Source of the DNA: Clarkia xantiana subsp. parviflora
Taxonomy: Eukaryota; Streptophyta; Magnoliopsida; Myrtales; Onagraceae
Length of the DNA: 64,000 nucleotides
Assembly (NCBI GenBank): GCA_036873135.1
Contig: JAPTYO010000010.1
Location: 6,114,634-6,178,633 of the forward strand
Direction: 5' to 3'
Every line of letters begins with the position of its first letter. The first letter of the stretch is position 1. Below, in pieces: positions 46,447 through 58,860 of this stretch. Under the pieces are notes generated by a model. That model worked only from the letters and a program-made list of their open reading frames with translations. It searched no databases and was not told the DNA's origin. The translations under genes and the position numbers were made by a program.

Positions 46447-47296
46447 CAGGCACGAAGCCAGAAAAAATAGTCAGAGGGGGCAACATTTAGATTAATTATA
46501 CAATAAACAAACATAAAAAGTCATACTCTATATATCATCAAACACAATACATTTATTATAAAAAAAATCAACAATATTTATTAAGTGTTTTATATCATAT
46601 GGAATAAAAATCCGAATTTTCTTAAGTCAGGATCTAACGAAAGATCATCTACATTGAGTTCTTCGTGTTATTTTGAGCAATCTACATTAGTTTCAACTGT
46701 AATTGCTTATTTAATTCGCTTTCTTTTGATGTCAAATTTATTAAAATCACGACAAGGTTTTACTTTTTAAAATCTAGATAATAACTGAATTATGATTAAC
46801 ATTTGTTTACAATAAATAATAACTAATTTTCTAGCATCGATCGATCTAAAGAAAAAATTAGTTAAATTTATATTTTCAAAGAATTTCAAACATTCATTAA
46901 CAATCTACTATTTTAGCTCACAATATTCCTTTCACAATTACAAAAGTCCATTTATTATTTTTATTTTTAGATTAATAAATATATATTAATAAGAATAAAA
47001 ATAATAATAGCACTGTTAGAGTATAACACAACCCTATATCCTAATTAACTCATGGCGTTGGTAAAAAAAATAATTAATTCACGAAAATTTCTTATTACTA
47101 AAAATTAATAGTTGGGCAAATTTGAACTAATCTTATGTATTATCTCTAAAAAAAATTGTAAAAATAATCTCTAAAACTAGATGGGGCAAAATTGCTATCT
47201 TCACAGTTTTGTTTTGATACTTAGTATTAGTATATAGTTTTACATAAGTTAGAGGGGGCAATGGACCCTTCTCGTACTCATGTGGCCTCGTGCCTG
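46447..47296. mobile_element. Non-autonomous hAT-type element with 8-bp target duplication
   Basis: CAGGCACGAAGCC...GGCCTCGTGCCTG form 13-bp inverted ends with one mismatch, flanked by the perfect duplication GCGGGATG (46439-46446, 47297-47304). Both ends carry 'gagggggcaa' subterminally. The 850-bp body has no transposase. Confidence 0.88.
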
Positions 47297-47304
47297 GCGG
47301 GATG

Positions 47305-48069
47305 GGTCTAGGGTCGCCACTACTAGCTCTTTCCTTTTAATGAAATAAATATGAAAAAATTATATATATCATCACTATATATTTACAAAAATTTGTTACC
47401 TCTACTCAACATGTTTTAAACTGCCCTAACATGCTTAAAAATCATGGTACTTAAAGTCCGTTCACCTTTTATCTAAATGTATCGTTACAAGGTTTTAAAA
47501 ATTACTAAATTAACTGAATAGTTATTAGATAATAATTTGTAAATTAGTTATAATTGGAACTTCGAAGTAGGAATTTGATTATTAACCCGTTAAGTACAAA
47601 TTTTATAGTAAAGGGCTAGCCGCTAGGTCTTCTCCCGTTGGATTTGCATTGTACTAATTATATAGAGTTAATTAATGAGGTGGAAATTAAAAAAAAAAAA
47701 ATAAAAGTTTGGCAATGAAATCAAAATTGTTGATGATAGGGAACTCATTTTTTTTATAGAGACAATGTTAGGCCTACATAATTAACAAACTATTATATTA
47801 ACTACCCCAATTGACTTAAACATCTTGTAATCAACTTTGCAAGGTACGAGGTTGTGTGTGAACAACATATTCCTAATACAAGGTTAAGAACTCACCGGAC
47901 GATGTCCTGAAATCAACACATTCCTAACCCACACTCACGTTTGACAGGTGTACAGTCCAACAAGCTGTTTGTTACATTCCTCATATATATAAAGGAAAAA
48001 CTCATATATATATTAGTAAAAAATATGGTAAGGAAAAATGTCAGTGTTCTTCCTTTGTTTATTTATTAT
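47305..48069. other. Gene-free stretch
   Basis: AT-rich. Beyond the end of the dispersed repeat (to about 47340), no gene, RNA or clear repeat was recognised. Confidence 0.4.
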
Positions 48070-48419
48070 GGGTTAATAACCTGAAAACAGTCTCAACTAT
48101 AGGCGATGATCATACACTACGGGTTTAAATGTTAATATCTTGTGTTTCAATTATCATAATTTCTTTCCATTTTTTTCCGACTGGATTTGATATTAAAATT
48201 GACGTTTTAAACAACAATATGTTGTTTTTCACTTTTATGAAGTTTAAATTTGTTACTCATGGTTTAACTTTATTTGATGTTTGAAAACATATTTTTGTTT
48301 CATCAATTTTAAGAGAAAATAATAGAAATTAAATTAAAACACTGAATATTAACATTTTAAATTTACGACATGTATTAACAACTAGACTTATATGGAAATG
48401 ATTTTTAATTTCTTAACCT
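48070..48419. repeat. Element of the 'cagtctcaactatagg' family
   Basis: It starts GGGTTAATAACCTGAAAACA and shares text with 1942-2304 and 49601-49770. The right end is decayed ('aatttcttaacc'). It lies about 250 bp upstream of the defensin start codon. Confidence 0.5.
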
Positions 48420-48672
48420 TTCATTTATTTACCATTTAGTTAAGTGACAAAAGAGAGGTCCAGGAAGAACACTTGACTTCGATGAAGTTGGCATTATTTT
48501 CCACACTAATCTTCATCCAAATCTACTTACTCCAACTTCATGTCTATCACTCGTAATTTCCAAAAAAGCCGAGAAATACACGTAATTTTGAGCAAAACTA
48601 ATCTCCCGTTTCTCCTCCTATATATATATGTAGAGACGGAGACATTAATACAGCAGCAACCCACAAGTGATC

Positions 48673-49341
48673 ATGGCCAAGCTACTAAATATGAAGCAGC
48701 TCATCTGTTCTCTTTGCTTCCTCATCTTATTCATTCTTGCTTCTACTGGTTCTAATTTCTAACTCCCATTCTTCTTGTACGTTATGCTTGTGGAATAATA
48801 AGGGTTAATAGAATAACGGGTGTTTTAATGCAACATGATTGATAATGTTTAGCCTTTAGTATAATATTTTTTTTTATACCTTTACTGCAATATATAAGGG
48901 AATAAAATATATTAGATATATTTTATTCCCTTATACATTGCAAGTCATCTACACTTTTGGTGTATTCGTTGATTGACCGTCAGTAAATTATTAAATAGTC
49001 GCGCAACTCGTACATGACTAATCCCGAATTTTTATTTTCAACTGCGCCCTAGAGCTAAATTGACCTAGACATAGTCTAACCTAACCATAATGTACCAAAA
49101 TTGGTCAAACATGTTGTAAAAAAAAAAAGCCTATTAACCCAATAATAATGATAATTTTTTTGATGCAGAAATGAGAATGGTGGAGGGCAAAGTGTGTGAG
49201 AGGCGAAGCAAGACATGGTCCGGTTTCTGTGGCAACAGTGGCAACTGTAACCGACAGTGCCGTAACTGGGAAGGCGCCTCCCACGGTGCTTGCCACACTC
49301 AGTTCCCGGGTGTTGCCTGCTTCTGCTACTTCAAGTGCTAG
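48673..49341 (+). CDS. Plant defensin (gamma-thionin), secreted antimicrobial peptide
   Basis: Two exons, 48673-48748 and 49169-49341, join in phase to 82 residues. Exon 1 encodes the signal peptide ([20 protein letters not shown]...). The mature domain, from about [20 protein letters not shown], has eight cysteines in the defensin spacing, with the GXC and CXC pairs (GACH and CFCYFKC). A single intron inside the signal peptide region is typical of plant defensins. Members bind membrane lipids of fungi or inhibit digestive enzymes; this one's target is not predictable. The intron (48749-49168) contains a small GGGTTAAT...ATTAACCC element. The peptide is normal length and undamaged. Confidence 0.93.
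48802..49140. mobile_element. Short foldback element in the defensin intron
   Basis: GGGTTAATAG...CTATTAACCC is flanked by AATAATAA on both sides (8 bp matched; a ninth base differs). The centre holds 'aagggaataaaatatattag' and its inverse. Confidence 0.65.
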
Positions 49342-50155
49342 CTGAAAACTACCTTAAAACTCTAAGCTTCTGTCATGTCCTGTGTTGTACTAAATAAGCC
49401 ATTTATTATGGCAAAGATATGTATGTCTAAACTACGTTATGTTCTTAGTCTTTTACCTCCTTGTATCTTAGTTTGTATTGCATCAGATCAGAGCCGGTAA
49501 TATTTCCAAAATGAGTATAATTGATCTATAACCATATATTCTTATGCAAATATGTGTCTAACACAAAAACATTTCATGTGTTTAAACAACTATGATATGT
49601 TTAAGGGTTAAGAACCTAAAAAAACAGTCTCAACTTCAAGTCTTGTTGCTAATTGCCGTTCCAAAGTTAATTTGCCAAAAATAGTAGTAAGACGTGGAAA
49701 TTAACAACTCTAATAGTTGAGACATCGAATATCAACATTTTAAATCTCTGGAACATCAAGTATAGTTTAGATTTCATGTTTTTTTTTTTTTTTTTGGTAA
49801 ACAATAACTAATCCATCACATTTTCCGGCTACGGCAACCAGAGAGACAAATGCAGAGAGGCAAAGGCATAGAGATGACCAAAGCTAGCAAGATGCACTTC
49901 AGTATAAGTTCAGCCAGGTCATCAACATCTAGAATTTGGTATTTAACCCTATCTATATGTATTATCCAGTAAATTGCAAAGAACAGGTAATAACAATGCC
50001 GAGGACATCTAATTCAAATTGAAGAATCATCCATGTAGCAAGGCATTTCTCAATTTCATAGAATTAAACCCGAATTCCGCTAAAGCAATCAATTTGCAGC
50101 AGCAGCAACAACAGTATTACAGAAAGAAATCATGATACCCAGTCGATCAAAAGCT
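49342..50155. other. Defensin 3' flank to bL31c
   Basis: 49601-49770 is a fragment of the 'cagtctcaact' repeat family, next to a poly-T run at 49781. The remainder holds the 3' UTRs of the two converging genes. No gene is seen. Confidence 0.4.
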
Positions 50156-50637
50156 CTACTTCTTCTTGGGCTTATTGGCTTTGCGCCTGGACGGAAGCAC
50201 AATCTCACCTTTCAGAGTAGGAATCTGCATAATCTCCGTCAGCTCACCGTACTTCCTCCTGAACTTCTCCATCTGATCCGCCTCCACCGTCAGCCCAGTC
50301 CGATTCCCGAGGTAGAACGGGTGGTTCCCCGACCACACATCCACCACGTACTCCTTTTTCGTCCCGCCGGTCGTCAGCACCAGCTCTCCGTTGCAGTACA
50401 CCTTCGCGTCGTTGTAGAACTCCGGGTGCATGTCCTTCTTCCGGCAGGTTACCTGCGGCTGATTTCGGCCTCGTCCTCCGCCCGCCGCCGCCTGTTGGTG
50501 GATTGGAGACTTAATTTCACGAAATTGGGGGAAAAAAAGCGGAAAAATCGGAGAATTGAGGAGTTTACCTTGTTGGATGCAAGAACTGGAGGAAGGAGAG
50601 TTCGTGGGAGGAAGGTAGTGGTGAGGTTAAGCGCCAT
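50156..50637 (-). CDS. RPL31: Chloroplast 50S ribosomal protein bL31c
   Basis: Two exons, 50569-50637 and 50156-50491, give 134 residues. The first exon (MALNLTTTFLPRTLLPPVLA) is a Ser/Thr-hydrophobic plastid transit peptide. Exon 2 carries the bL31 fold: VTCRKKDMHPEFYNDAKVYC, the TTGGTKKEYVVDVWSGNHPF signature, then YLGNRTGLTVEADQ and a basic tail ending KANKPKKK. The C-terminal extension is typical of the plastid form. It is a component of the large subunit of the chloroplast ribosome, encoded in the nucleus. The 187-residue frame on the opposite strand is a shadow. Confidence 0.94.
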
Positions 50638-51287
50638 TGCTGGCCTTCACTTGGTCGAAGGTGGAGTTGGCTATGGATTAGGGGATGAAGATTGAAGAAT
50701 GTTCTTCTGGCTCTGGTTGCCTGATCCTTGTTCTTCCAGAAGAGGATGATAATGAAGGGTTGTGTATTGGGCCTTTGTTTCTTTGCACAAGTCTATTGGG
50801 CCTCTCTCCATTTTGCACAGTTGAATTTACTATTATTAGATTAGGTGTATCGAAATTTGTGCAGTGGTTTAAATTTGACTATGTTAATTTTTTTAAAATC
50901 ATATTCATTTTCTCTCTATTTTTTTTGTTATATATAATTGCTGCCGCAATTTCGGGCCGGGAACGTTAATATTAAAGTCCTCCCTATGTGGCGTCTACAG
51001 AACCTTGGGTCTCTCTAAATTTAATGGCTACAAATTCGACTATATTTACAATCGAAAGCTTTTAGACCAATAATTTATAATTAACCCCTACCACCAATGT
51101 ATCAACTTTGCAAGAGCCCCAAAATTACCACCATTCAAAGTAAGCTTAACAATAACAATAATGAAAAGTCATTAATCATGTAACCAAGTGATAATCAAAC
51201 CAAAAGTACGAAGTTATACCACTATGTTACAACTGAGATCCAACTCGAACCCGAATAATCATCAAATCCCAAAACTTTCATCTAGAC
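50638..51287. other. bL31c promoter and mannanase 3' flank
   Basis: No gene was recognised. The stretch is short 5' sequence for bL31c followed by AT-rich flank. Confidence 0.4.
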
Positions 51288-54000
51288 CTATCCTTCCTCC
51301 TGAGCTTTATTCCAAATCTCAACATCCCTAATCCTCGCATACATTTTTCGAATCTTATACATCTTTCGAGATTCCAACTTGATCAAGCTCGTTATTGATT
51401 GGTTCTCGCTCAAGACAACCTCGTACCCGTCTCTAAAGTTGTCCATTCCTTCTGCCATAAGCTGCCAGAACATACTCCCTGCCGCCACTCCACCTCGCCT
51501 AGCTGAGTCATACACTGCTGAGTAGACCGTATTATAAACCCGGTCCCTCTTCTCAACTGTGTATACCGCGTCTTTCGTTAATTTACCGAATTCCGCAAAT
51601 AGTAGCGGTTTCTTAAGGATGTTTTGGGCATCGCTGATGTGGGTGTTCACCCAGTTTTTCAGGAAGGAGAGCTGTTCCTTGTCGTCCAAGTTAGGCAACC
51701 TGCATTTTTGGCAAAAATTGATTTATAACTGTAGTGGAATCAACTAAAATGAAATCTTAAAGTATGGTTAATTACCTACTTACTAATTGAACTTTTGGGG
51801 TACGTACAACTGAATTTATGTAAAAAAAAGATGATAGCTATGTTTAATTTGTTATTAATAACCCATGACGTAGACATGTCCAAAGAAGAAAAGTTTAGCT
51901 AACAATTTATTAAAGAAGAATAGTTGCTAAGTAACTATTTAAAGTACTATGTGAAATCTCTGTTAATAATATTATTCTCTGATAATAACAAATTAAATGC
52001 TTTAATTAAAGGCATTATATTGGGTTGTCCAAATATCTTATCGTTCTAGCTAGTTTAGGGTTTACTTTCGGGTTTAGGAGTTCATAGTACAGTTTGAGGT
52101 TTAAAATGATGAAATACACAGAAAAAATGATTGAGCGCTCATGTGGCGCGCTTGAGAATACACCACACTTACGAACCAAACAAAACGCCTTAAACTAATA
52201 AAACCTTGTGGCACAAGAAATGGTCATCATGTACTTTTTTTTTTGTCAAGAAAACATGGAAAAGCTAGCTTACCATTGGTCAGGATAAGAATGTACAGTG
52301 GCGAAATCAATGTCGGGGATAAGGTTGTTTTCGATGAAATCGGTCCCGACCATGAAATATGGGATGTTCGGCTGCTTTTGAGCCCACGAAGGACCGTAAA
52401 ACCCTTCTAATCCAGCTTCTAACAAGTGGTTGTTATCTATGGATTTCACATAAGATGCCATTTCCACTATCCAATCCTGCATTTGTACCAATCTATTATA
52501 AACATCAAAGATCGTTTTATAACCACCCTCTTAATAATAATAAAGCGTCTGCATTAACAAACTGTCTCATAAGTCCGAACTTATGGACGAATGATTCAGG
52601 TAACATAGGAATATATAGCATATGTGCTCTGATATTAATAAGACGTGCGCATTAACCAACTGTCACATAAGTCCGAACTTGTAGATGAAGACATTCAATA
52701 CACTCTTATACTACATATTAACTTTCCAAATCAGATTCTAACCTGAATGGTTCTTCCGGATTCATCAGACCGGCATCGGATCTCGTTCATAAGCTCCCAT
52801 GCCATTATGGTTGGATCGTCCTTGTACGCTATTCCGGTTATTGTGTTAATCCTTGTTAGCACCGTCTAATAATTCATAATTTACGTGTCATTTTCTGATT
52901 TAATTAACTGAAATTCTATTTTTTGCAGTAATAACCTTAATATGATCTTTGTAGAACGTCTTGATGAGAGGGTTCGTGAAGAAATCATCTCCGAGCGAAA
53001 CGGATTCGCCTAGACTTCGAGCCCAATCGACGTACTTCTGCTTCCCACCAAACTCATCATAGTTGTTCACCAAACTCAATATAAGCTTCATCTTATACTT
53101 CCTTGCTTCCGATATCACGAAATCTAAACCCTAATTTTGATACACAAAAAAACAGTTCATTATCACGAAAAAACAAATGTAGAGCCGGTAATTCGTCTCG
53201 TGTCATTCAGTTAAATAAATAGATCCAGATTATGGACAAAAAATAAGTATGTTTCCGCAAATGTATGGTTTTTTTTTTCATATGTATCTAACATAGATCA
53301 AACATAAATTGAAAGTATTGTAATGAAATACCTTTAATTTGGATGCTCAATTGAAATGCACCGTTTGAATTGGTTGGAAGTCCAATTGAGCATCCAATTA
53401 AATATTTTTCGTTGCAATACTTTCATTTTTTATATGAATCCATCTTTGGTACACATGAAAAGATATACAAGCCGGAAAAAATACTCATTTTCTGTCTAAT
53501 TTGACAAGAATTCATAGGAATTTGAAACAGATGTATCAATCTGCTCGAAAATTGAAAGTTTAGGGTGCCAATTTTTTTTTTTAAAAAAAAAATCAAGTAA
53601 CAATTTATAAATTGATTAAAGTTCATATAGTAATTTAATCATTAACCCAATAAGTTCAGATGAATACTTGGAACATCTCTTTACTATAAACACCGGGAGA
53701 CTTCTGCAGAGCATAGTAGCCGCCATCACTGAATGCCCAAGCCCTAACAATGGAGAGCTTTTGAGTCTCGGCTTGCTCGAACACAGAGGAGACTTTCGAG
53801 CGCTGAGAAGGATCAGAGGCCATAGACATGAGCCAATATGCATTGAATCCATTACTGTAAAATGGGGATTCGTTTAGAGTGAATTGGAAACCGTTTGTCT
53901 TGACGAACCCATCTTTGTGTGATTTGGCTTCGGTGGTTTGGATTAGAAAAAGAATGGGAAGTAACAAGACAGTGATGAATAACTGCTCATGATGTTTCAT
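51288..54000 (-). CDS. Mannan endo-1,4-beta-mannosidase (GH5), first of two
   Basis: Five exons: 53668-54000, 52936-53130, 52743-52865, 52274-52476 and 51288-51699. All phases fit, giving 421 residues. A signal peptide ([20 protein letters not shown]) directs it to the cell wall. GH5 landmarks are [16 protein letters not shown], the acid/base glutamate E204 in [14 protein letters not shown], and VHSYPDQW. The nucleophile E321 is in FAEFGK, and MFWQL follows near the end. The enzyme cleaves beta-1,4 bonds inside mannan, glucomannan and galactomannan during wall loosening or reserve use. The exon pattern is identical to the second gene at 56548-58860, so the pair arose by tandem duplication. 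Intron 1 contains no recognised element; a 'ccaattgagcatcc' inverted repeat is at 53340-53400. Confidence 0.94.
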
Positions 54001-56547
54001 TTTTCAGCTGCAAGATTGAAGTGTGTTTTGTTGGAGTTATGGCAGCAATTTGTGTAGTGAAGAGATTTGTTAGGCTAATATATTTCGTGCGGTTAAAGTT
54101 TAGGCTAGATTTAAGGGAGACTGCATTGAATATGTTATTTTAGGTAAGAATTTTATCGTTAACAGCTTTTGGTAATAAATATTTTATTTTGATACACTAA
54201 AAATTAGCTTGGTTATTTATGAGCATTTTTTTCGGTTTTTTTGAGCTCCTATCTCTCTAGCATTTTTTAAAATAAAATTTAAAAATGCTAGAGAGATGTG
54301 AGCTCTTCAATTCTATATATAAAATTTATTAAATGACTCACCATCGCTCGAGCATTTTAATTTTAATTGTTAATATATTTTTAAAATTTGTAACATTTTG
54401 TTACATAGTTCAATTTTTTTAAAATAAAAAATAAATAATATTTTTGTATCATCTTTAGAATTAGGTCGATCATATTCGTATATTATATTTGAAGTAAGCT
54501 TGATTATATCATTAAATATTATCACGACGACAACGGACACACTTAGAAGCCCGGCTCAACCCCAAGCAACTCAAGCTGTCGCTTGAGGCGTCCATGGAAC
54601 TAAGCCTCAAATTTTTTTTTATTTACCAACTCTCCACATATGCATTGATTAGGCTAGGCCACTAATCAAATTAAATTAGGTTAATTTTCGTTTGACCGAA
54701 TTAATGTATTTATTTGGCCCAAAAAAATAAGGCATTGATTGCCTCTAATCACCTTAATATTGATTGGATACAAAATCACCTTAATTAATGCTTAATCTGA
54801 TAGCTCTCTTATTTATATTATATATATATATAGTAGCTCATTAAATTCGGAAAATTAGTTACATTTAATGTTTGTTCCTTTTAATTTTTTAATTAATACC
54901 CGCAAAATGATAAATGAAAACTCCAATTATAGTTTATAACTTTATATATGTACTCTTTGATTGAGATTTTTTTTTTTTTTCAAAATTAACATTGACAATA
55001 ATTTACCAAAAATGTCTTTAAAATATCTAAACAAAACTTAAAAGTCTAATGAGTAATTCTTAAAACATTTCAAATAAATTTACATACTATGGCAAGTTAA
55101 ATTCTATACTAATTATATCTAAAATAAAGGATTTTTTTATAATTAAAAAAGCCTATAGTAAAATTTTGCTTTAGGCCTCGAGACTTGTCGGGCCGGCCAC
55201 GCCTGTAGTTAACCATTGATACGGTGGTTTAGTAATTAAAAGTGCTCACTCTTATAAATTTAAGATCGTTACTACTATCAGATTCTTTTTTAGTGGCAAC
55301 ACGTTATATGTTTATTATTTTAAAATATATTAGTTAATATATATATAATACAAAGTTAAACGGTTAGGTTTTTTTTTGGGTGAAAAAGCAGTTAGTTTGT
55401 TTTACCAAAAAAATAGTCTGCCTTTTAGTTTGCACCAAAAATATAAGGCCTAATTAATTTAGTTTGATTTGGCCAAAAAAAAATTTATTTATTTAGTTTG
55501 ACAAAAAAAAGTGGTGACTTAAGAGTCTTTTATGTGGTTTCGTTTTGAAGTTCTAGGTTCAAAATCACTTGTGGAGTTATCTCGCGGTGAGCTGATTAAA
55601 ATATCAGGTTTCACATAACTTAAATATTGTGTCAGAACTAAGAGGTTCTGAGTAGAACTTAGTTTAACCAACAATATTTTGACTATACTAAGTAGCTGGT
55701 GGGGCTACAATAATAGGACAAGTGAATGCGTTGGTTGTTCACAAAATTTTCCGAAAAAAGCCTAGACTATGAGTAGAAGAGTCTGAACATTGCATAGCGG
55801 AATGAACCTAATACCAGCGTTACCACTACTAGGTCATTCCTTCTATTTGCCAAAAAAAATAACAATTGAGTTTGATTAAAATAAAGTCGATTTTAAATCA
55901 CACATATGAAACATTTTTTTATGTTTCATGGAATTTCATTTATTATCTCTCATATTTTTTTTTTTTGCCCAAATTAATTATCTCTTATAATTTAACGACT
56001 AAAAAATTGAATTGAACTAAACTCGACTTCATTTTAATAAGCCTCTAATTAATTAAAAAAAACTACACGTTGAAGTAATTTACCCTTTCAGCCAAATTAT
56101 TAATTGATTTTTTTTTTTTTGTTAAGTCTAACATAACTTTACAAATCGTGTAGTTTTCGTTACATTTTTAGTATGTTTTGGAAAAGAGAGGGTGACATGC
56201 ATTGCCCATGAAGTTCAATTTCACGTGAACACATTAAAATAAAGTTTAGCTAGTTTCGTGTATATAATCTAACTTTATTTAACTAAGAAAGTACAGGTCA
56301 ACTAGCTAATTAAATGCACATTAAACATACTTCAACTACCAAGTTGACATTGAAGCATAGCAGTTGATCTAGTTAACTAGTTAGAAGTTAGAACACAATT
56401 AGGAGCGAAATGAAGTTTTTTCGGTATGATTATTTTATTATTATCATCACATATGTTTATTACTATTGTTTAAATGGGATTATTTCTCCCAATAAATTGT
56501 TATTACAAATAAAGCTATCATCTCTAAGTAACTAACTAATTACCATA
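54001..56547. other. Spacer between the two mannanase genes
   Basis: 54241-54306 is a hairpin: 'gagctcctatctctctagca' pairs with 'tgctagagagatgtgagctc'. 54545-55215 begins 'cccggctcaacc' and ends 'cgggccggccac', perhaps a decayed DNA transposon. 55510-55850 is a copy of the dispersed repeat seen at 46260-46446. No gene was recognised. Confidence 0.45.
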
Positions 56548-58860
56548 CTAATTTCCTCCTCTTATTCTATACCTCCTCTCATTAGCTTTCTTCCCCAACT
56601 CATTATTATTAATATTCCTTAACCTTGCATACATTCTTCGGATCTTATTAAGCTTCTGAGATTGATCCGCAATCAACCTCGCGGTTGACGGACACTCGCT
56701 CACGACAACCTCGTACCCGTCTCGGTTGTTATCCATCCCTTGAGCCAACAACTGCCAGAACATGCTTCCCGATGCCACGCCACCCGTGCTTGCCGAAGAA
56801 TACACCGTCGAGTACACCGTGCTGAAGAGGCGATCCCGTTGCGCGGGACTGTAACCTGTGTCTTTGGACGATTTTCCAAATTCGGCAATGAGGAGCGGCT
56901 TTTTGAGGATGTTTTGCGCGTCTTGGATATGAACGTTCGTCCATTCGGTTAGGAACGACAGTTGTTCGTCGTCGCTCGATCCGACCAACCTGTAATGAAA
57001 TATTACAACAATTAGGACTTACAATTTATGACACGATACAAAAACGTATGAAAAATCTGTGTTTGTGTATAGATAGGATAGTATGATTGCACAAACACAA
57101 AGACACATGTAATTTTTGTATAGTGTTTGGGTTTAAGTATCACGACACGATACGTATGATGATACAAAAAGTTGTGCAGCTCAAGTTAATATTTATAAAT
57201 GCTTCTAGGGTTAAAAGATTTTTTTTATTACAATATATTTAACTAAAATTGAATTTCGATAAAAAAAAAAATTTAACACTTTTTTTGCAATACGTTTGTA
57301 GGTTTTTTTGCATTCATTAGTTGACCGTTAAGTGTCTTGCACATGACTAGCCCTTTTAATATTTATTTTTAATCCTCAATAAACAATTTTTAATGCTGAG
57401 TCAATTGCACGAGTTGCACAAACTAAATTCGACTCTCACTTAAATTCCTACAAGACGTTACCAACTTACCATTGATCGGGATACGAATGAACGGTAACAA
57501 AATCAATGTCGGGGACCTGGTTGTGTTCGATGAAGTCAGTTCCGAGCAGGAAAGCAGTGATGTTCCGCTGTTTCTGAGCTTGTGACGGACCGTAGAACCC
57601 TTCCATTCCTACTTGTACCAAGTGCTTCCTGTCGATCGATTTCACGTAAGCCGCCATCTCCGTTATCCATTCCTGCATGTAATTAAAGTTGCGGCGACAG
57701 GAATAATTAATCTCATGCACGCACGTGCGTGTACGACAGATTAAAAAAAAAAAGTGTGGTCGGATTAATTGCGAGATTGATGAAACCTGGACAGTTCTCC
57801 CAGATTGATCGGACGGACATCGGACCTCGTTCATCAGTTCCCACGCCATTATGGTCGGATCGTCCTTGTAGTCGATTCCGGTCACCGTGTTCCTCCTTGT
57901 AAGCACCGTCTAATCACCAAAAATATAATCAAACCCCCTTTTTTTAAAAAAAAAAAATAGTATTTTTCTTTAATTACAAAGAATAAAAAGTGTTTTGCTA
58001 TAAATAAACTAAACCCTTTTTTATTAACAGAAATATAAAGATAAAAAAGAACCTTTTTCAACCGACTTATAGCAAAGTGACTATGAAACATACACTTATA
58101 AGTAAAGAACGTCTCAATTTTCCTTTTTGCCAAACACTCAAATTTTAGTTTTTTTTTTAATAAATAATTAACCTTTAATTTATTTGTTTTTAAGAAATAA
58201 ACAGATGTTTGCATATTGTGGTGGTGTTTCTGGGAGGATTAATTAGAGAAGAAAAGAAGACCTTGATATGATTCTTGTAGAACGTCTTTACTAAAGGGTT
58301 TGTAAAGAAACCATCTTCGGAAGAAATTGACTGTCCTTGACTTCGAGCCCACTCTACGTACTGTTTCTTCCCACCCAGAACTTCATAGTTGTTCACCAGA
58401 CTCAGTATCACTTTAAAATTGAATCTTCTTGCTTCGGATATCGCAAAATCCAGACCCTAATTGTACAAATTAAATAAATAGAGATATTAGCGCATTAATT
58501 ATTATTATTATTATTGGTAAAACTTACAAATACATTAATTACCTGGAACATCTGTTCATTGTAGGACCCAGGAGAAATCTGCAAAGGAGCGGAACCGCCG
58601 TCGCTGAAGGCCCAGGCTCTGACCACGGTGAGGCTGAGAGCGGCGGCGTCCTTGAAGGCGGAGGAGACTTTCGGCCTCTGAGAAGGGTCGGCGGCGGTGA
58701 ACATGACCCAGTAAGCGTTGAAGCCGTTGCCGTAGAAAGGGCTGCCGTTGAGCATGAACTGGACTCCTCTCGTGCCGACAAACCCGTCGTCTGCAGTTAC
58801 CGTCGTCCGGCCGGAGATCAGTTGAAGGAACAGAACGAGGAGGAGCGGTGAGATCTTCAT
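56548..58860 (-). CDS. Mannan endo-1,4-beta-mannosidase (GH5), second of two
   Basis: Five exons: 58543-58860, 58262-58456, 57787-57909, 57470-57672 and 56548-56989. They give 426 residues, in phase. The signal peptide is [20 protein letters not shown]. The same GH5 landmarks are present: [10 protein letters not shown], acid/base E199 in [14 protein letters not shown], nucleophile E316 in IAEFGK, and MFWQLLAQG. The C-terminus is about 10 residues longer and Arg-rich compared with the neighbour. Exons 2, 3 and 4 have exactly the same lengths as in the first gene (195, 123 and 203 nt). Its first exon, intron 1, exon 2 and upstream region are copied almost exactly at 62100-64000. This copy is the complete one. 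Confidence 0.94.

Noticed and set aside
48540..48755. 71-residue open frame overlapping the defensin start
   Set aside because: It is out of frame with the defensin signal peptide exon and has no features of its own.
50132..50695. 187-residue + strand open frame
   Set aside because: It is the opposite strand of the well-supported bL31c exons.
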